7,231 nucleotides of DNA from CAYWRO01 sp964460345. Its GTDB lineage: Bacteria; Planctomycetota; Phycisphaerae; Phycisphaerales; UBA1924. Made by a program: the position numbers and the translations under genes. The stretch covers positions 1 through 7,231 of the forward strand of contig CAYWRO010000121.1 in assembly GCA_964460345.1 (NCBI GenBank), written 5' to 3'. The notes beneath the pieces are model-generated. The model was not told the DNA's origin, searched no databases, and worked only from the letters and a program-made list of their open reading frames with translations. Shown piece after piece: positions 5,545 through 7,231 of this stretch (the stretch's first letter is position 1; each line of letters starts with the position of its first letter).

Positions 5545-5728
5545 CGCGCAAATCCTGCGGTTGACGGTCCGGTAAGGCGCCTCGAGCGGCGCAAACGCCC
5601 CCTGTTTCGGGCTGCCGGCGTTCGCGGCGGCGCGTGTCGTCGCGGTTGCCCGGTGCGCGCTCAAGTCCGATCATCGCCGCGCCGATCTGATGTGTGGATG
5701 CGTGAGGCATCTGAAGAGGAGGCTCTGC

Positions 5729-6484
5729 ATGGGCGCTGCGTACACACAGGCTCCCCCGTACATCCCCGCCGCCGACGCCGCGTTCCGCGACTGGCTTGGC
5801 AACTTCGCCGCGCTGCTCTCGGCGGATCCCGCCCGCTACGGCGTGTCGATCGCCGAAGCCGCCATAATCGCCGATGCGGCGGGGGAGTACGACGCCGCGT
5901 ATCAGACGGCGCAGGCGCCCGCAACGCGGACGAGCGTCACAATTGCGCGCAAGGAAGCGCTGCGGACCTCGGCGACCGGTTCCGCCCGCGCGCTGGCGCG
6001 CCTCATCAAGGCGAGCCGCGATGTGGCCGATGAGGACAAGCTCGCGCTCGGGATTCACATCGATGATCCGACGCGTTCGCCGATCCCCGCGCCGACGTCG
6101 CGGCCGCTGCTGATGCTCGTCGCCGCCTTCTCCGGCGTGCACAGCCTTCGCTACGCCGATGAGCACTCGCCCGCCTCCCGCCGCAAGGCGCGCGGGGCGC
6201 TGCAGATGCAGCTCAACCTCGCGGTCGCGCCGGGGGCGGTGACCGACCCGGGCGAGTCCCGTCTCTTCGGCCTGTATACCCGCCAGCCGATCCTCGTCGA
6301 GCACGATCCGGCGCACGCGGCGCAGACGGCGACGTACTTTGCGCGCTGGGTGACGCGCTCCGGCAAGTTCGGCCCCTGGAGCCTGCCGACATCGATGACC
6401 ATCGCCTTCGGCGGCCCCGCGGCGGCGAGCCCGATGGGGCGGCGGCCCGCGGGGGGAGAAGAACAACTCGCGATCGCGGCGTGA
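5729..6484 (+). CDS. Conserved-type hypothetical protein, planctomycete-like
   Basis: The 251-residue product has no signal peptide and no membrane helix. Its N-terminal half (about 10-105) is alanine-rich and helical: YIPAADAAFRDWLGNFAALL is typical of the start, followed by helices around 41-65 and 70-100 with RLIKAS. A proline-rich hinge (about 113-127, containing PIPAPTSRP) leads to a beta-rich C-terminal part ending in TATYFARWVTRSGKFGPWS, which looks like the last strands of a fibronectin-III-like or similar beta sandwich. I recall this architecture from many planctomycete hypothetical proteins; no biochemical role is known to me. The ATG at 5729 has GAGGAGG six bases upstream (5716-5722). 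A start at 5690 would put that SD inside the gene, so it is rejected. The last 25 residues are low-complexity (PAAASPMGRRPAGG). The 21-bp repeat array lies just upstream. Confidence 0.85.
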   Translation: MGAAYTQAPPYIPAADAAFRDWLGNFAALLSADPARYGVSIAEAAIIADAAGEYDAAYQTAQAPATRTSVTIARKEALRTSATGSARALARLIKASRDVADEDKLALGIHIDDPTRSPIPAPTSRPLLMLVAAFSGVHSLRYADEHSPASRRKARGALQMQLNLAVAPGAVTDPGESRLFGLYTRQPILVEHDPAHAAQTATYFARWVTRSGKFGPWSLPTSMTIAFGGPAAASPMGRRPAGGEEQLAIAA

Positions 6485-6564
6485 TGGGGCCTGCTTCCGG
6501 CGCTGGGCGCTCGCGGAGGCGATTTGTCGCGTCTGCGTCTCTCTCCCCGCTTCAGGAGGGCGAC

Positions 6565-6600
6565 TTGCGAGCCTCCGACCGCCGAGCCCCGCCCGCCTAG
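6565..6600 (+). other. Possible 11-codon leader ORF before the BFD-like gene
   Basis: AGGAGG at 6554-6559 is followed five bases later by TTG and eleven sense codons to TAG at 6598-6600 (product about MRASDRRAPPA). This is the best Shine-Dalgarno sequence in the 137-bp gap, yet it does not sit before the start of the [2Fe-2S] protein 22 bp further on. It could be a translated leader peptide or a chance match. No attenuator structure is evident. Confidence 0.15.
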
Positions 6601-6621
6601 GCTCCCCGGTGAGACCTTCCC

Positions 6622-6933
6622 GTGGATCCTGACGATCATGTCTGCCTCTGTTTCCGCGTCTCTTTGCGGAAGATCCGCGCGTATCTGGCGCGCGAGGACC
6701 CGCCGGTGGCGTCGCTCATCAGCGAGTGCCTCGGGGCGGGGACGGGGTGCCAGTGGTGCGTTCCCTTCCTCAAGCACCTCCACGCCCAGCACCAGCGCGG
6801 CGAAACGCCGGATCTGAAGGTCTCCCCGGAGCAGTACGCCAACGCCCGGATCGGCTACCGCAAGTCCGGCCGTCGCGACCCGGCGATCCTGCCGGAGCCG
6901 GAGGGCGACGGGAGGGAAGAAGGCCCCGCGTGA
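6622..6933 (+). CDS. BFD-like [2Fe-2S]-binding protein
   Basis: The 103-residue product carries a BFD-type iron-sulfur domain at about residues 6-54: C8-x-C10 in HVCLCFRV and C43-x2-C46 in GTGCQWCVPFL, with 32 residues between the pairs, the spacing of bacterioferritin-associated ferredoxin. An additional cysteine, C36, is not part of the usual set. Residues 55-103 form a charged tail (KVSPEQYANARIGYRKSGRRD, then PEPEGDGREE) not found in the roughly 64-residue E. coli Bfd. BFD domains bind a [2Fe-2S] cluster; Bfd itself helps release iron from bacterioferritin, while others are domains of reductases. No bacterioferritin gene is near, so the partner is unknown. The GTG at 6622 is the first start after an in-frame stop at 6610; the upstream GGTGAG is a weak ribosome site. 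Confidence 0.85.
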   Translation: MDPDDHVCLCFRVSLRKIRAYLAREDPPVASLISECLGAGTGCQWCVPFLKHLHAQHQRGETPDLKVSPEQYANARIGYRKSGRRDPAILPEPEGDGREEGPA

Positions 6934-7002
6934 GCAGCGGGCCGCAGGGGCCTGCGATGGGGGCGGGATGAGGCTCGAGGGGCGCGGGCGTGAGATGGCG
7001 GC

Positions 7003-7038
7003 GGGGCGGGCAAAGCGGGGGGTGGGGCGCGGGCGGGG
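7003..7038 (+). other. G-quadruplex-capable G-rich tract in the 6934-7146 gap
   Basis: Six runs of three or more G (GGGG, GGG, GGGGGG, GGGG, GGG, GGGG) are separated by loops of 1, 6, 1, 3 and 1 bases, fitting the standard quadruplex pattern on the plus strand. The surrounding 213-bp gap is strongly G-rich on this strand and holds no gene that I can support. A second such cluster lies at 7200-7229 inside the partial gene. The role is unknown and may reflect only composition. Confidence 0.4.
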
Positions 7039-7095
7039 TCGATACCATGCCGTGCGCGCAGCGCCCCCTCGGTTTCGCCCGCCTCGGCGGCGTCA

Positions 7096-7113
7096 CTCCC
7101 GATGGAACGGGAG
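7096..7113 (+). other. Perfect 6-bp hairpin upstream of the last gene
   Basis: CTCCCG (7096-7101) pairs with CGGGAG (7108-7113) around ATGGAA. It lies 33 bp before the ATG at 7147. The loop contains an in-frame ATG (7102) that would add 15 residues to that gene. No T-tract follows. It may affect translation or be chance. Confidence 0.25.
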
Positions 7114-7146
7114 CCCGGGGCGAAGCGCGAGCAGGGATGTTGTCGT

Positions 7147-7231
7147 ATGCGCCTCGGTGATCTCATCCAGGGCCTGGCGCTCCGCCGGGTCGGACAAGCG
7201 GGGGGGGCCGCGGGAGGGACGGTGGGGGCGG
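7147..7231 (+). CDS. Start of a plus-strand gene, possibly MurE-type ligase, cut by the window end
   Basis: Only 28 residues are visible: MRLGDLIQGLALRRVGQAGG and then AAGGTVGA. The beginning resembles the N-terminus of Mur ligases such as MurE (M-R/K-L-x-D/E-L-L-x-G-L), which add meso-diaminopimelate to the peptidoglycan precursor; the visible part lacks the ATP site and all diagnostic motifs. The ATG at 7147 has the weak ribosome site AGGGA (7133-7137) nine bases upstream. An in-frame ATG at 7102 is an alternative start but would add an unlikely Cys/Arg-rich tail. The gene could equally be another protein or, with low probability, not coding. Confidence 0.35.
   Translation, partial: MRLGDLIQGLALRRVGQAGGAAGGTVGA

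Larger units (their letters stand above)
5167..5728. other. 562-bp repeat-rich gap without a supported gene
   Basis: The gap holds, in order, a G-rich stretch (5168-5186), three 9-bp CGCAGATT units, an imperfect 29-bp inverted repeat of CACAGAG type, nine 21-bp tandem units, a possible decayed tenth unit (5545-5565), and about 160 bp of GC-rich DNA before the next gene. In that last part I see TTGACG near 5561-5566 but no -10 at a fitting distance. An open frame (GTG at 5225 to 5575, 116 residues) runs through the repeats. It survives mainly because the repeat length, 21, is divisible by three. Confidence 0.7.

Noticed and set aside
5300..6466. A 388-codon open frame on the minus strand crossing the repeats
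   Set aside because: It is antisense to the 5729-6484 gene and extends through the 21-bp array only because the period is a multiple of three.
7102..7146. Upstream in-frame ATG as start of the last gene
   Set aside because: It would add MEREPGAKREQGCCR, which lacks family resemblance, and it lies in the loop of a hairpin without a ribosome site; the ATG at 7147 gives a more typical N-terminus.
6855..7166. A 103-codon open frame on the minus strand
   Set aside because: The product is Pro/Arg/Ala/Ser low-complexity sequence read from the G-rich tract; no domain, no ribosome site, and it overlaps the 3' end of the BFD-like gene.

Overview
The window is GC-rich and bacterial. It most likely comes from a planctomycete of the Phycisphaerae type. 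This is inferred from short 9-bp-periodic CGCAGAG/CGCAGATT and CACAGAG repeats between genes, a 251-residue protein of a form I associate with planctomycete hypothetical proteins, and strong Shine-Dalgarno sequences at some genes but none at others. No rRNA, tRNA, transposase, CRISPR array or phage structural gene is visible.

Layout, left to right. (1) The 3' part of a plus-strand NAD(P)H-dependent FMN reductase. (2) A 262-bp convergent gap with a 9-bp-type repeat, a perfect 12-bp hairpin able to stop transcription from both sides, and a 7-bp tandem repeat touching the speA stop codon. (3) Two minus-strand enzyme genes: phenylalanine 4-hydroxylase (phhA) and, downstream of it, biosynthetic PLP-dependent arginine decarboxylase (speA), separated by 186 bp that contain a strong hairpin. 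(4) A divergent gap. (5) Plus-strand genes of unknown function: a 90-residue lipoprotein and a 251-residue protein with two membrane helices. (6) A 562-bp gap built largely of repeats, including nine head-to-tail 21-bp units. (7) A 251-residue conserved-type hypothetical protein. (8) A small BFD-like [2Fe-2S] protein. (9) A G-rich gap and the first codons of a plus-strand gene cut by the window end, possibly murE.

The two recognised complete enzymes act on amino acids. PhhA converts phenylalanine to tyrosine using a tetrahydropterin and O2. SpeA converts arginine to agmatine for polyamine synthesis. They share a strand, but the gap does not prove one operon. The plus-strand genes right of 4039 are separated by 99, 562 and 137 bp and do not form a tight operon.

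The most unusual element is the 21-bp array at 5356-5544. The units stay at exactly two DNA helical turns and contain perfect palindromes of up to 18 bp. The reading frame across them uses the codon ATA six times, which is unlikely for a real gene in this GC-rich DNA. I read it as a DNA-level element (binding-site array or minisatellite) rather than a coding sequence.
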